Source: Gordionus sp. m RMFG-2023 (Eukaryota; Nematomorpha; Gordioida; Chordodea; Parachordodidae). Taken from it: a stretch of DNA of 64,000 bases. The position numbers and the translations under genes were made by a program. Below are positions 62,601 through 63,944 of this stretch, in pieces (the first letter of the stretch is position 1; every line of letters starts with the position of its first letter). The stretch lies in contig NC_088776.1 of NCBI RefSeq assembly GCF_954871325.1, forward strand, positions 24,662,508 to 24,726,507, read 5' to 3'. The notes below the pieces were generated by a model. The model was not told the origin of the DNA and did no database searches. It saw nothing but the letters and a program-made list of their open reading frames with translations.

Positions 62601-63944
62601 GGCCGGTCTGGTCCATAAAGGTCTCTGATCGAGTGTAAAAAAATATTTGTTAAAAATTTGTTTTATTTCACAATATTCGTACCATAATTTATAAATTAAA
62701 ATGAAATATAAATTGATTATGTCCAAATCACAAATATTAATAAATAAAAAAATTGTACCCCCCCCCTTTCATCATTTAGAAATTATAATTATAAACCTAT
62801 ATTAATCAAATGTTATATTAAAAAAGAAAGCAACATAATTTTTTAAATGTTGTACACCAACTCAGGATTCTTCGAGAGGCTTTAAACTCCGTGGAAAGAT
62901 ACAAAACGAGATTTTTTTTATTACCATCTTTTTTTTGGTAACTCTAAATTTGAGACACTTTGAAAAAACTTCAATAATTTATTTTAGCAATTATTTTATT
63001 TTAGAATTTAAAAATAATTAATAATATTAATCCATAGCTCACGCTGATTCACACCTTTCAGAGTCCTTTGAAAATAATACATCTTATGAAAAATCGGATG
63101 GCGATAAACCGGAAACAAAATTTGTCGATTTGAAGGACATTTTAAAGCACCTAGAAGACCACAAAATAGAAGAAGATACTGATGATATATTCTTGAGTAT
63201 TCACACAAAATCCCCTTACACGGGGAGTTTAGTGGATAAAAGCGATACATCCTCCATAAACACCTCTGGTAAATTAGTATTTTTAAAAATATTTATGATT
63301 TTTTTTATTATTGATGGACGGATATCATCTCAAGATTAAAATGAATTATATATAAAGGTATAAGCACTCTTAGCACCAGGGCTGGAATTACGTGCAACGA
63401 GTCACACAATAACAATCCTCATTTATCGACCTTTAAAAATTTTAATAATTACAATAATAAATTATCGGAGGATTTTAATGCGACAGATGATACAGGTCAT
63501 GTAAGTCAAGCGACTATATCCTTCACCACTTACCAGGGGTATTTATACAAGAAATGTGGTTCATTAGTCAAAGGTTGGAAACAACGCTGGTTTGTTTTAG
63601 ACGCTGTTGCTTATCAGGTTTATAATTAATACAATCTACTGCCTTTTGTTTCAACTACTATATAACCTCTATTTAACCCTCTTTGCATCTTAGGCTGTTT
63701 TCATTTCGGCATTTTAGGGGAATATTTTAGGCACGTTTGAGATCACTATTTTACTTTATATACTATATTTATTTAAATTAAATTAAAGTTGAGATATTAC
63801 GATAGTTATCAAGACAGGTGCTGCAAGGGTATCATTTCATTAAAAGAAATTGTCTCGGTGTCTCCTTCCAATTATTCTCAATGTATAAATACTCATAGGG
63901 TTATGGATGATAATTGTGTTGGGAATGCAAAATCCTATTTTGAC
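2563..63944 (+). CDS. Sbf: SBF/MTMR13-like DENN-GRAM-myotubularin pseudophosphatase, 41 exons seen, incomplete at both ends
   Basis: One split gene spans almost the whole window. Translating the exons gives, in order, the DENN module, the SBF linker, a GRAM/PH-like domain, a myotubularin-like phosphatase fold, a C1 zinc finger and the beginning of a PH domain. This is the SBF (MTMR5/MTMR13) order, and the C1 finger is the invertebrate version. Identity rests on long runs recalled from human SBF1, such as [26 protein letters not shown] and LVEKEW. The loop GLEDGSDIT (53162-53188) lacks the catalytic Cys and Arg, so it should be inactive; known relatives scaffold active myotubularins and act as Rab exchange factors on membranes. 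The exons sum to about 2,380 codons against about 1,850 in vertebrates, the excess lying in Asn/Ser-rich linkers. Missing parts are the initiator exon, one DENN exon and the last PH exon. Introns run from about 70 bp to over 11 kb. Confidence 0.95.
3280..4053. mobile_element. hAT-type MITE of the ATTCG-rich family, nested
   Basis: The element is 3288-4045, ends TATACCTACAAA and TGGGTATA, with perfect TTTACCAT duplications at 3280-3287 and 4046-4053. The interior is full of ATTCGAATAAT motifs. A second copy is at 35584-36213. Around 3640-3680 it contains a fragment (GCCCGTCATCC and GACGGG) of the end found at 39070-39410. Confidence 0.88.
4166..4384. repeat. Palindromic MITE, family TGTTGTTAAACGGCT, nested
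   Basis: Left end tgttgttaaacagctcc and right end gagccgtttaacaacac are inverted copies; the body is a long imperfect palindrome of about 220 bp. Other copies lie at 9978-10467 and 29546-29760, with a remnant at about 895-1046. Flanks agree in 6 of 8 positions (aatgtatg and actgaatg), compatible with a worn 8-bp duplication. Confidence 0.75.
4609..8288 (-). mobile_element. Unclassified DNA transposon, ends GGTAATTCCATACC, carrying a CxxCRK zinc-knuckle gene relic
   Basis: The element (about 4615-8282) has inverted ends GGTAATTCCATACCAAATCG, extending to about 25 bp with few mismatches, and sits between CACAGG and CACAGT, a 5-6-bp target duplication inside the right end of a hAT MITE. Its gene is on the minus strand. 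From about 7427 down to 7280 it reads [12 protein letters not shown] and [15 protein letters not shown], then near 7170 ISPIRKKI. After the later hAT insertion (4919-6974) it resumes near 4770 with [11 protein letters not shown]. From memory, this C-NPF-H / ICxxCRK / SRxxPGKK combination occurs in many unnamed invertebrate repeat proteins. Only parts are present; no catalytic domain is seen. The last 0.8 kb (7440-8282) is non-coding. Confidence 0.7.
4911..6982 (+). mobile_element. hAT transposon with decayed transposase
   Basis: The element is 4919-6974, ends CAGAATTGCCAGATGT and (read inward) CAGGGTTGCCAGATAT, flanked by ATTAGGAG and ATTAAGAG (7 of 8 matching). The transposase relic is on the plus strand at about 5490-6690: [10 protein letters not shown] near 5560 resembles the DNA-with-Asn motif of the RNase-H-like core, and [15 protein letters not shown] near 6500-6560 is the hAT C-terminal dimerisation motif. 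Many stops and shifts break it. A GC-rich hairpin (ccggccgaaggccgg) lies at about 6846-6860. Confidence 0.9.
8301..9190. other. Intronic AT-rich sequence, nothing recognised
   Basis: Part of the 11.5-kb intron between the first two Sbf exons. I see no conserved reading frame or terminal repeats here; the open frame at 8998-9186 has no recognisable protein features. Confidence 0.4.
9195..9560. repeat. Dispersed repeat with a GAACACTTCTATA core, copy 1
   Basis: Begins near cggttcagtttgaacttttaaacc and contains acttctatacgctaacttgg. The second copy (49500-49935) is in opposite orientation: there the core appears as the reverse complement (ccaagttagcttatagaagtg). Worn, with no clear ends. Confidence 0.65.
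9978..10467. repeat. Palindromic MITE (TGTTGTTAAACGGCT family) with a second MITE nested inside
   Basis: Outer ends are agtgttgttaaacggcttga and cgagttgtttagtaacact. The outer copy is about 270 bp longer than its sisters because of an inner palindromic insert at about 10032-10305. The insert's own inverted ends are gcgatcatgtttc and (inward) gcgattatctaagcatg, with atttccaaacaa repeated inverted further in. Outer flanks tttagc and tttggc are near-identical. Confidence 0.72.
10600..10686. repeat. Right-end fragment of the TAGGGCTGTGCC hAT MITE family
   Basis: Runs aaatatcagatcaatatcgg to gtggatcggcacagctcta, closely matching the right end of the copy at 1287-1912. No left end was found. Confidence 0.7.
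10933..11352. other. Intronic sequence with an unrecognised short open frame on the minus strand
   Basis: A 79-codon open stretch (10933-11172, minus) contains a palindromic ggggcatgccatgcccc. No protein family is recognised; it may be part of an old repeat. Confidence 0.3.
11353..13392. mobile_element. MITE of the CAGAGACCTGCA family interrupted by a second inverted-repeat element
   Basis: Outer element 11361-13384: left end CAGAGACATGCA, right end read inward CAAAGACCTGCAGACCC, with ATATATAT on both sides (11353-11360, 13385-13392; simple sequence, so weaker proof). It carries GC-rich cccgggt stretches. The inner element, about 11562-13283, has inverted ends CAGTGTAACATGTGAAAGTG and (inward) CGGTGTAACGCGTGAAAGTG, each followed by ATGAGATTT. 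No transposase is recognised. Relatives of the outer family: 50468-50683 and 60148-60376. Confidence 0.72.
11985..12060 (+). repeat. Possible tRNA-derived (SINE-like) fragment with a B-box
   Basis: GGGTTCGAATCC at about 12041-12052 is a perfect polymerase III B-box. An A-box-like stretch lies about 40 bases upstream, but the T-arm and acceptor stems do not pair well, so this is not a working tRNA gene. Confidence 0.3.
13393..14163. other. Intronic AT-rich sequence
   Basis: The 3' end of the large intron before the exon at 14164. Nothing recognised apart from the polypyrimidine acceptor region. Confidence 0.4.
14164..14336 (+). CDS. Sbf: Sbf exon b: uDENN
   Basis: Follows the previous exon after an 11.5-kb, transposon-filled intron. 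It reads [13 protein letters not shown], then [12 protein letters not shown] and [11 protein letters not shown], close to the vertebrate FCQPSGW and FFVAVLTDIN segments. Acceptor attag, donor gtatta, ends in phase 2 and is completed by the next exon to Gln. Confidence 0.93.
14495..14663 (+). CDS. Sbf: Sbf exon c: DENN linker and [10 protein letters not shown] strand
   Basis: A polar Ser/Asn-rich stretch is followed by [19 protein letters not shown], equivalent to FAPKTLVLVSRLDHTEVFR of SBF1. Donor gtaaaa, phase 0. The exon that should follow (the NSLGLIYAI to VIGNLL region) was not recognised in the 5.2-kb intron. Confidence 0.92.
14664..16391. other. Intronic sequence; GC-richer block at 14970-15070 and a worn 61-bp direct repeat
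   Basis: A missing DENN exon should lie somewhere between 14664 and 19907. The block around 14970-15070 (ctaggagacctgccatacg) is compositionally unlike its surroundings and could be an old repeat. At about 16006-16125 two 56-bp segments beginning caattcttcgttcaaa and caattcctcattcaaa are arranged in tandem. No gene recognised. Confidence 0.45.
16392..17171 (-). mobile_element. Internally deleted hAT element with only the transposase C-terminus
   Basis: The element is 16400-17163, ends TAGGGGTGTACCGATA and (inward) TAGGGATGTACCGATA, with perfect ATTAGAGT duplications (16392-16399, 17164-17171). On the minus strand at about 16760-16890 it encodes [19 protein letters not shown] then FEILVFLKR, the conserved hAT dimerisation domain. 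The rest of the transposase is absent, so it moved, if at all, in trans. Confidence 0.92.
17172..19907. other. Intronic AT-rich sequence, nothing firm
   Basis: Long intron sequence before the DENN exon at 19908. Around 19140-19260 it is somewhat GC-richer. The unrecognised DENN exon (equivalent to NSLGLIYAI through VIGNLL) may lie here. Confidence 0.4.
19908..20024 (+). CDS. Sbf: Sbf exon: central DENN
   Basis: Encodes [19 protein letters not shown] and then [15 protein letters not shown], matching the SBF1 stretch RTISLGAGDRQVIQTPL with VSRCSVALLFRQL. It starts two bases into a codon, so a preceding exon must end in phase 1; the previous recognised exon ends in phase 0, which confirms a missing exon. 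Confidence 0.92.
20206..20332. repeat. Possible small inverted-repeat element, ends GAGGTC
   Basis: Left side gaggtcagcctggccgg and right side ccgggcggcgacgacctc form GC-rich inverted ends in an AT-rich intron; the flanks atctatacta and atctagatac are similar. Short and not seen elsewhere in full. Confidence 0.4.
20963..21095 (+). CDS. Sbf: Sbf exon: core DENN
   Basis: Encodes [19 protein letters not shown] followed by [21 protein letters not shown], matching the conserved LTEHKVLFLSRSYQRL of SBF proteins. Acceptor ttcag, donor gtatat; phases agree with both neighbours. Confidence 0.95.
21456..21564 (+). CDS. Sbf: Sbf exon: core [21 protein letters not shown]
   Basis: Encodes [20 protein letters not shown], one of the best-conserved DENN stretches, then [15 protein letters not shown]. 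Donor gtaata, phase 0. Confidence 0.96.
21759..21872 (+). CDS. Sbf: Sbf exon: DENN
   Basis: Encodes [19 protein letters not shown] and a following segment, equivalent to LLDVIVADLDGGTVTIPE of SBF1. Acceptor atatag, donor gtattt, phase 0 on both sides. Confidence 0.93.
22030..22107 (+). CDS. Sbf: Sbf exon: DENN to dDENN
   Basis: Encodes [19 protein letters not shown] and a Ser/Pro tail, matching the LDPELELADLAFPPP segment. Acceptor atag, donor gtaagt (consensus), phase 0. Confidence 0.9.
22217..22330 (+). CDS. Sbf: Sbf exon: dDENN
   Basis: Encodes [20 protein letters not shown] and on to [10 protein letters not shown], nearly identical in pattern to [20 protein letters not shown]. Acceptor cttag, donor gttagt, phase 0. 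Confidence 0.96.
22395..22523 (+). CDS. Sbf: Sbf exon: dDENN end
   Basis: Encodes a segment ending [18 protein letters not shown] and IFDQ, corresponding to [22 protein letters not shown]. Only a 64-bp intron precedes it. Phase 0 donor gtaacc; the next intron is 5.5 kb. Confidence 0.95.
23222..23298. repeat. Tandem repeat, about 40-bp unit, two copies
   Basis: The phrase ttttcatattcctaaaggtttcagaa followed by aagaagtcccat occurs twice in a row, differing by a few bases. Possibly the remains of a coding stretch; no protein recognised. Confidence 0.7.
23433..25816 (-). mobile_element. hAT transposon with BED zinc finger, full-length but decayed
   Basis: The element is 23441-25808, ends TAGTGCTGTAAACGTTA and (inward) TAGTGCTGTAAAGTAAC, with perfect CTTAAAAT duplications (23433-23440, 25809-25816). 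Reading the minus strand from the right, a BED-type finger lies near 25440-25560 ([13 protein letters not shown]). A middle part follows at 23885-24462 containing [14 protein letters not shown]. The dimerisation domain is near 23670-23790 ([19 protein letters not shown]). All expected parts are in order but the frame is broken several times, so it is a dead autonomous copy. Confidence 0.93.
25870..27020 (+). mobile_element. Ty3/gypsy-like retroelement fossil (integrase part)
   Basis: A block clearly GC-richer than its surroundings. Around 26440-26620 it resembles the integrase core of Ty3/gypsy elements (a QFVSQE-type motif and, downstream, [10 protein letters not shown], like the TTGxTPAEL motif). 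No LTRs were recognised. It is heavily broken and looks old; family assignment rests on short motifs. Confidence 0.45.
27021..28042. other. Intronic AT-rich sequence
   Basis: Between the retroelement fossil and the exon at 28043. Nothing recognised. Confidence 0.4.
28043..28231 (+). CDS. Sbf: Sbf exon: start of SBF linker domain
   Basis: The 3' half is clear: [15 protein letters not shown] then [16 protein letters not shown], as in MHKVQRPGESSHLRR. In the same frame the exon is open to an AG at 28041-28042 and joins the previous exon in phase 0. The first third in this frame shows little similarity, whereas another frame there reads FTEQLYDI, like the expected LAEQLYKN. Either the start is divergent or there is a +1 change near 28090. 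Confidence 0.8.
28487..28678 (+). CDS. Sbf: Sbf exon: SBF linker domain
   Basis: Encodes [17 protein letters not shown] and then [20 protein letters not shown], matching the PMTAILERC and RRLEVVRNCISYVFEGKM segments. Phase 0 at both ends; donor gtaata. Confidence 0.92.
28755..28907 (+). CDS. Sbf: Sbf exon: SBF linker domain
   Basis: Encodes [19 protein letters not shown] and then [19 protein letters not shown], like VLDHQQFDFVVRMMNCCLQ. Acceptor acag, donor gtaatc, phase 0. A 5.6-kb intron follows, holding a gypsy-like fossil and part of a hAT element. Confidence 0.95.
29546..29760. repeat. Palindromic MITE, family TGTTGTTAAACGGCT
   Basis: Left end tagtgttgttaaacggct, right side ctcaaaatgagccgta, with inner inverted pair taactcaatatttcatcc and aatattgagttagcc. 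Best-preserved body of the family, but the last bases of the right end are degraded. Confidence 0.78.
29780..31400 (-). mobile_element. Ty3/gypsy-like retroelement fossil (RNase H part)
   Basis: About 1.6 kb of markedly GC-richer sequence. On the minus strand near 30850-31010 it shows an RNase-H-like pattern (FEVLAIVW and, later, LRWLTAR). No LTR pair was found. Very broken and old. It is in opposite orientation to the fossil at 25.9-27.0 kb, so the two are separate insertions or an inverted pair. Confidence 0.4.
31905..31985 (+). repeat. Direct repeat, copy 1 (pair at 33535-33608)
   Basis: The run from cataaaaataatcgaaataatc to atggatgtcatggcttag recurs at 33535-33608 in the same orientation, on the two sides of the transposase inside the hAT at 31634-34266. 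Copy 2 is immediately preceded by a 15-base C run. Confidence 0.85.
33535..33608 (+). repeat. Direct repeat, copy 2
   Basis: Same sequence as 31905-31985 with a handful of differences. Its orientation is direct, not inverted, so it is not part of the terminal inverted repeats; it probably records a duplication or a rearranged second insertion. Confidence 0.85.
34535..34603 (+). CDS. Sbf: Sbf exon: short SBF-domain exon
   Basis: A 23-codon exon, [19 protein letters not shown] then IFCR, equivalent to LDEHGIAAALLPLVTAFCR. It fits in phase 0 between its neighbours, which rules out a decoy open stretch at 29355-29431. Confidence 0.92.
34604..35575. other. Intronic AT-rich sequence
   Basis: Between a short Sbf exon and the MITE at 35584. 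Nothing recognised. Confidence 0.4.
35576..36221. mobile_element. hAT-type MITE, ATTCG-rich family, copy 2
   Basis: The element is 35584-36213, ends TAGGCCTACAAA and (inward) TATGCCTATAAC, with perfect ATTCTAAT duplications (35576-35583, 36214-36221). The interior shares the repeated attcgaataat motifs of the copy at 3288-4045. No coding capacity. Confidence 0.85.
36533..36670 (+). CDS. Sbf: Sbf exon: SBF linker domain
   Basis: Encodes [20 protein letters not shown] then [18 protein letters not shown], matching [20 protein letters not shown] and QFWEAMFYGDVQ. Acceptor ctag, donor gtatat, phase 0. Confidence 0.96.
36730..36795 (+). CDS. Sbf: Sbf exon: short exon ending VLDIAAQH
   Basis: A 22-codon exon whose end, VLDIAAQH, aligns with ALDVASEQ of SBF1. 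A 59-bp intron precedes it. Phase 0, donor gtaaat. Confidence 0.85.
36796..37829. other. Intron; possible small GC-rich repeat at about 37500-37650
   Basis: Most is plain AT-rich intron. At 37500-37650 the composition rises and the ends (agggaggtcatcc and, inward, aggaaggtcaacg) look weakly inverted, suggesting an old MITE. Confidence 0.35.
37830..38031 (+). CDS. Sbf: Sbf exon: [18 protein letters not shown] and [14 protein letters not shown]
   Basis: The segment [20 protein letters not shown] corresponds to [20 protein letters not shown]. The donor is the weak site gttaaa at 38032; ending there (phase 1) fits the two-base start of the next exon and makes Ser. Confidence 0.88.
38249..38372 (+). 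CDS. Sbf: Sbf exon: polar linker before the acidic hinge
   Basis: Starts with [19 protein letters not shown] and ends [11 protein letters not shown] plus a split Ser codon. The end aligns with ASNSLVTNSMAGSVAESYD across the splice to the next exon. GC content is high for this window. Acceptor tatag, donor gtttat. Confidence 0.85.
39070..39410. mobile_element. MITE with 45-bp inverted ends ACTAGCTGATAGCCCGTCA
   Basis: Left end actagctgatagcccgtca and right end tgacgggctatcagctagt are inverted copies; similarity runs on through gaatgacggggaatcagaattt. The interior has no coding capacity. Flanking duplication is unclear. A fragment of one end is inside the MITE at 3288-4045. Confidence 0.85.
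39677..40047. mobile_element. hAT-type MITE, family CAGAGACCTTCATGGGCC
   Basis: The element is 39685-40039, ends TAGAGAGCTTCATGGGCC and (inward) CAGAGATCTTCATGGGGA, with perfect ATTGAAAT duplications (39677-39684, 40040-40047). Sister copies are at 59222-59632 and 62195-62627. Confidence 0.9.
40048..41873. other. Intronic AT-rich sequence with an open stretch of uncertain origin
   Basis: Open frames at 41160-41420 and 41443-41667 sit in a slightly GC-richer patch. They could be a decayed mobile-element gene; I do not recognise the protein. Confidence 0.35.
41874..43758 (-). mobile_element. Mutator-like (MULE) element with FLYWCH finger, catalytic core deleted
   Basis: The element is 41884-43748 between perfect 10-bp copies of ATGCAAAAAT (41874-41883, 43749-43758; MULEs make 9-10-bp duplications). 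Its ends are inverted arrays of a CCCCCGGAAAAAAA-type unit. On the minus strand: [10 protein letters not shown], the end of a FLYWCH finger, near 43210-43240; then [19 protein letters not shown] (43100s); RFLLFDNGP and [10 protein letters not shown] (42850-42910); then EWYTGP joined directly to [11 protein letters not shown]; then [20 protein letters not shown] and [12 protein letters not shown] near 42450-42600. The DDE core expected after the EW motif is missing, so this is a deletion derivative. The C-terminal 187 codons are still open, suggesting a fairly young copy. Confidence 0.9.
43759..44417. other. Intron; G-rich patch at 44250-44280
   Basis: Mostly AT-rich. The run gggtgggagggggagg at about 44251-44266 followed by tttggaggga is unusual here and could fold as a G-quadruplex. 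Confidence 0.45.
44418..44803. repeat. Perfect tandem duplication, 193-bp unit, two copies
   Basis: Copy 1 is 44418-44610 and copy 2 is 44611-44803, both starting caggcatatttgttttgcg and ending aaaataagtcgc; I see no differences between them. Either a very recent duplication or an assembly artefact. The unit contains gtattgctcggcat, also present in the FLYWCH part of the MULE at about 43280, so it may include a MULE scrap. Confidence 0.93.
45141..45340 (+). CDS. Sbf: Sbf exon: [10 protein letters not shown] hinge
   Basis: Encodes [12 protein letters not shown] and later [19 protein letters not shown], as in YDTESGFEDAE and RFINRFVDKVC. An in-frame ATG at 45142 is internal, because the previous exon joins in phase. 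Preceded by a 6.8-kb intron with three mobile elements and a tandem duplication. Donor gtattt, phase 1. Confidence 0.94.
45341..46130. other. Intron, nothing recognised
   Basis: AT-rich sequence between two well-supported exons. A minus-strand open stretch at 45363-45554 (Cys/Lys-rich) has no recognisable family. Confidence 0.4.
46131..46204 (+). CDS. Sbf: Sbf exon: [12 protein letters not shown] helix
   Basis: Encodes [17 protein letters not shown], matching IVQMHIETLEAVQRES. Acceptor attag, donor gtatta, phase 0 at its end. Confidence 0.94.
46374..46557 (+). CDS. Sbf: Sbf exon: GRAM domain, first part
   Basis: Encodes [18 protein letters not shown] and then [18 protein letters not shown], the GRAM/PH-GRAM core (LLPAEGAVFLTTYRVIFTG in SBF1), expected to bind phosphoinositides or protein. 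Donor gtaaat, phase 1. Confidence 0.95.
46908..47122 (+). CDS. Sbf: Sbf exon: GRAM domain, second part
   Basis: Starts [20 protein letters not shown], has an Asn-rich insert longer than in vertebrates, and ends [11 protein letters not shown] (LQLRSCTFQ in SBF1). Acceptor tgcag, donor gttata, phase 0. Confidence 0.93.
47377..47639 (+). CDS. Sbf: Sbf exon: GRAM to phosphatase linker
   Basis: Encodes [20 protein letters not shown] then [16 protein letters not shown], like LLKMAFDEEVGSD and LRYPPDIRATFAF. The tail is polar. Donor gtaatc leaves phase 2, completed by the next exon. Confidence 0.93.
47709..48212 (+). CDS. Sbf: Sbf exon: long Ser/Asn/Lys-rich linker entering the myotubularin domain
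   Basis: The largest exon seen (504 bp). NLAKKTTNF near the start aligns with NLVKNAKKT of SBF1; the middle is low-complexity Ser/Asn/Asp and longer than the vertebrate linker; near the end [11 protein letters not shown] matches YQRLGLGTL and NISFQLCST leads into the next exon. Donor gtaatc, phase 2. Confidence 0.92.
48489..48569 (+). CDS. Sbf: Sbf exon: myotubularin domain
   Basis: Encodes [20 protein letters not shown] then KGYKHN, equivalent to YPGLLIVPQSVQDNAL and RCYRQN. Donor gtaaga, phase 2. Confidence 0.94.
48632..48762 (+). CDS. Sbf: Sbf exon: myotubularin domain RFPVVSWKN
   Basis: Across the splice it reads [20 protein letters not shown], the myotubularin hallmark RFPVVCWR..SKAVLLRSG. 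A 62-bp intron precedes it. Donor gtacat, phase 1. Confidence 0.96.
49059..49271 (+). CDS. Sbf: Sbf exon: myotubularin domain insert
   Basis: Contains [17 protein letters not shown] (EQEKYLQAVVSSMPR in SBF1), then an Asn/Ser/Tyr-rich loop ending [13 protein letters not shown], like RGKWGSVRTS. Donor gtaaat, phase 1. Confidence 0.92.
49500..49935. repeat. Dispersed repeat, copy 2 (inverted relative to 9195-9560)
   Basis: Starts gatccgaactgaacttttaaacc and includes ccaagttagcttatagaagtgtc, the reverse complement of the core of the copy at 9195-9560. Ends unclear. Confidence 0.65.
50352..50432 (+). CDS. Sbf: Sbf exon: Lys-rich loop
   Basis: Encodes [18 protein letters not shown] and a short continuation. 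Little similarity, but phases match both neighbours (Gly codon split upstream, Ser codon split downstream) and the acceptor tttag is good. The intron before it holds a decayed repeat at 49.5-49.9 kb. Confidence 0.72.
50468..50683. repeat. CAGAGACCTGCA-family MITE copy
   Basis: Ends gctgtctaggccgggcc and (inward) cagagacctgcagaggcc, interior with repeated gggtc and aaaatattt motifs; flanks are both atatatt-like. Eleven bases beyond its right end another cagagacctgct begins, a second broken end. Confidence 0.65.
51090..51760. repeat. Two outward-facing ends of the ATTCCATAYCAAATC transposon family
   Basis: gtcgggttgaatcttcagt followed by tgatttgatatggaat ends near 51425, and attccatatcaaatcaatg begins at 51476. 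They resemble the ends of the element at about 4615-8282. Only about 50 bp lie between them, so these are two right ends back to back. The minus-strand open stretch 51295-51735 runs across both and is therefore probably not a real gene. Confidence 0.6.
51828..51961 (+). CDS. Sbf: Sbf exon: [13 protein letters not shown] strand
   Basis: After a polar stretch it ends [13 protein letters not shown], matching AALYILGDKAQLKG. The start is chosen at AG 51826-51827 to keep phase; no stop lies just upstream, so it could begin earlier. Donor gtatat. Confidence 0.85.
52068..52338 (+). CDS. Sbf: Sbf exon: myotubularin domain, [10 protein letters not shown]
   Basis: Encodes [19 protein letters not shown] then KKLMEACLA, as in [25 protein letters not shown]. 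An Asp/Ser/Asn-rich loop follows. The donor gtaatg at 52339 is chosen because it leaves phase 1, as the next exon needs; the frame stays open to 52385. Confidence 0.88.
52787..52956 (+). CDS. Sbf: Sbf exon: [11 protein letters not shown]
   Basis: A Lys/Asn-rich start is followed by [17 protein letters not shown], equivalent to SFLRSLEDSEWLIQ. Acceptor AG 52785-52786, donor gttaat, phase 0. Confidence 0.9.
53090..53194 (+). CDS. Sbf: Sbf exon: pseudo-active-site loop GLEDGSDIT
   Basis: Encodes [20 protein letters not shown] followed by DITSQ. Active myotubularins carry HCSDGWDRT here; this protein has GLEDGSDIT, with neither catalytic Cys nor Arg, like the vertebrate SBF loop GLEDGWDIT. The usual Trp is replaced by Ser. 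Confidence 0.96.
53860..54420 (-). other. Coding-like relic, unrecognised, next to a CAGAGACCTGCA-type end
   Basis: On the minus strand, between about 54370 and 53970, the sequence is protein-like (for example [15 protein letters not shown] and [15 protein letters not shown]) with balanced composition, but is broken. I do not recognise the family; an old mobile-element protein is most likely. At 53930-53960 a gacctgcacgtcttt end of the MITE family is present. Confidence 0.35.
54573..55080. repeat. hAT-type MITE, TAGGGCTGTGCC family, worn copy
   Basis: Left end tggatctgcgccaatatt and right end ggggatcggtgaagcctca, with the family's internal ccgatgccgatat and atatcagatcgat motifs. The flanks aaataacgg and aaataaacgg are similar but not an exact 8-bp pair. 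Confidence 0.7.
55497..55685 (+). CDS. Sbf: Sbf exon: [18 protein letters not shown]
   Basis: Encodes [20 protein letters not shown] and GHKFDRR, then [12 protein letters not shown], nearly the same as [25 protein letters not shown] and PVFLQFLDCVHQ. Acceptor tcag, donor gtgatc, phase 0. Confidence 0.97.
55794..56183 (+). CDS. Sbf: Sbf exon: [14 protein letters not shown]
   Basis: Encodes [20 protein letters not shown], matching FEFSQFYLKFLGYH, and later [20 protein letters not shown], like SVWEYVDRLSKRTPVFHNY. A polar insert lies in between. Donor gtatga, phase 0. Confidence 0.96.
56338..56580 (+). CDS. Sbf: Sbf exon: end of myotubularin domain
   Basis: Encodes [20 protein letters not shown] then [11 protein letters not shown], as in [32 protein letters not shown], followed by an acidic tail. 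The donor at 56581 (gttata) is weak but gives the phase the next exon needs; the frame runs open to 56625. Confidence 0.92.
56581..57631. other. Intronic AT-rich sequence
   Basis: First part of a 3.1-kb intron. Nothing recognised. Confidence 0.4.
57632..57990 (+). pseudogene. Retropseudogene of an RFC small subunit (RFC5-like)
   Basis: Intronless reading from [20 protein letters not shown], then [15 protein letters not shown] (Walker A, normally GPPGTGKT) and later [19 protein letters not shown], matching the start of clamp-loader subunit RFC5 (LNASDDRGIDIIRGPILSF). The frame closes at 57911-57913, where a FKLVILDEAD motif would be expected; a weak echo ([10 protein letters not shown]) follows in the same region. 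It lies in an Sbf intron on the same strand. It is a dead copy: truncated, with the P-loop altered. No poly-A tail is clear. Confidence 0.88.
58000..59213. other. Intronic AT-rich sequence
   Basis: No further RFC similarity or other feature recognised. Confidence 0.4.
59222..59632. mobile_element. hAT-type MITE, CAGAGACCTTCATGGGCC family
   Basis: Ends CAGAGGCCTTCATGGGCC and (inward) CAGAGACCTTCATGGGCC; GC-rich ends with gcccggcc motifs around an AT-rich middle that aligns with the copy at 62195-62627 (shared ggcaatcattttgttt-type core). Flanking octamers differ, so the duplication is lost or one edge was exchanged. Confidence 0.85.
59697..60099 (+). CDS. Sbf: Sbf exon: helix plus first half of the C1 zinc finger
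   Basis: Begins [18 protein letters not shown], like AISRLLEELQRLETELG. After a polar region it reads [20 protein letters not shown] then LWGVIKT, the first half of a C1 (diacylglycerol/phorbol-ester type) finger with its first His and Cys-x2-Cys. Donor gtacat, phase 1. Confidence 0.93.
60148..60376. repeat. CAGAGACCTGCA-family MITE copy
   Basis: Left end tagagacatcagcaagct, right end tatggatttctg; the interior carries gggcc, ccgggt and gggtcgcgcc stretches like the other copies. It sits between the two C1-finger exons. Confidence 0.6.
60459..60617 (+). CDS. Sbf: Sbf exon: second half of the C1 finger
   Basis: Encodes [18 protein letters not shown] and then HCPRVS, supplying Cys-x2-Cys, His-x2-Cys and the last Cys of the C1 domain. 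Two donors are possible; gtaaaa at 60618 keeps phase with the next exon, while gtaatt at 60650 does not. Confidence 0.93.
60618..61660. other. Intronic AT-rich sequence
   Basis: Contains a 7-base C run at 60937. The minus-strand open stretch 60658-60882 has no recognisable features. Confidence 0.4.
61661..61810 (+). CDS. Sbf: Sbf exon: MWNEVKS linker
   Basis: [19 protein letters not shown] corresponds to DTWDRVKAAQRLE of SBF1. The rest is polar. The acceptor is AG 61659-61660; phase fits the 60617 donor. Donor gtaaaa, phase 1. Confidence 0.85.
62195..62627. mobile_element. hAT-type MITE, CAGAGACCTTCATGGGCC family
   Basis: Ends cataaacctttatgggcc and (inward) cagagacctttatggacc; the middle matches the copy at 59222-59632 over more than 100 bp. 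No clear target duplication. Confidence 0.8.
63038..63268 (+). CDS. Sbf: Sbf exon: acidic Ser-rich linker before PH
   Basis: Polar and acidic sequence such as [19 protein letters not shown] and [19 protein letters not shown], comparable in position to the Ser-rich linker before the SBF1 PH domain. Phases match on both sides. Confidence 0.85.
63358..63617 (+). CDS. Sbf: Sbf exon: PH domain start
   Basis: After an Asn-rich stretch it reads [20 protein letters not shown] then FVLD, the first strands of a PH domain ([23 protein letters not shown] in SBF1). Donor gtttat, phase 0. Confidence 0.95.
63789..63944 (+). CDS. Sbf: Sbf exon: PH domain middle; gene runs on past the window
   Basis: Encodes [20 protein letters not shown] and ends KSYFDV or KSYFD, matching [20 protein letters not shown] and AFFDVKT. 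If gtaaaa at 63945 is a donor, the last PH exon (the QQWVDRIQ part) lies outside. If not, the frame stops three codons on and the PH domain would lack its C-terminal helix; the donor reading is more likely. Confidence 0.9.
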
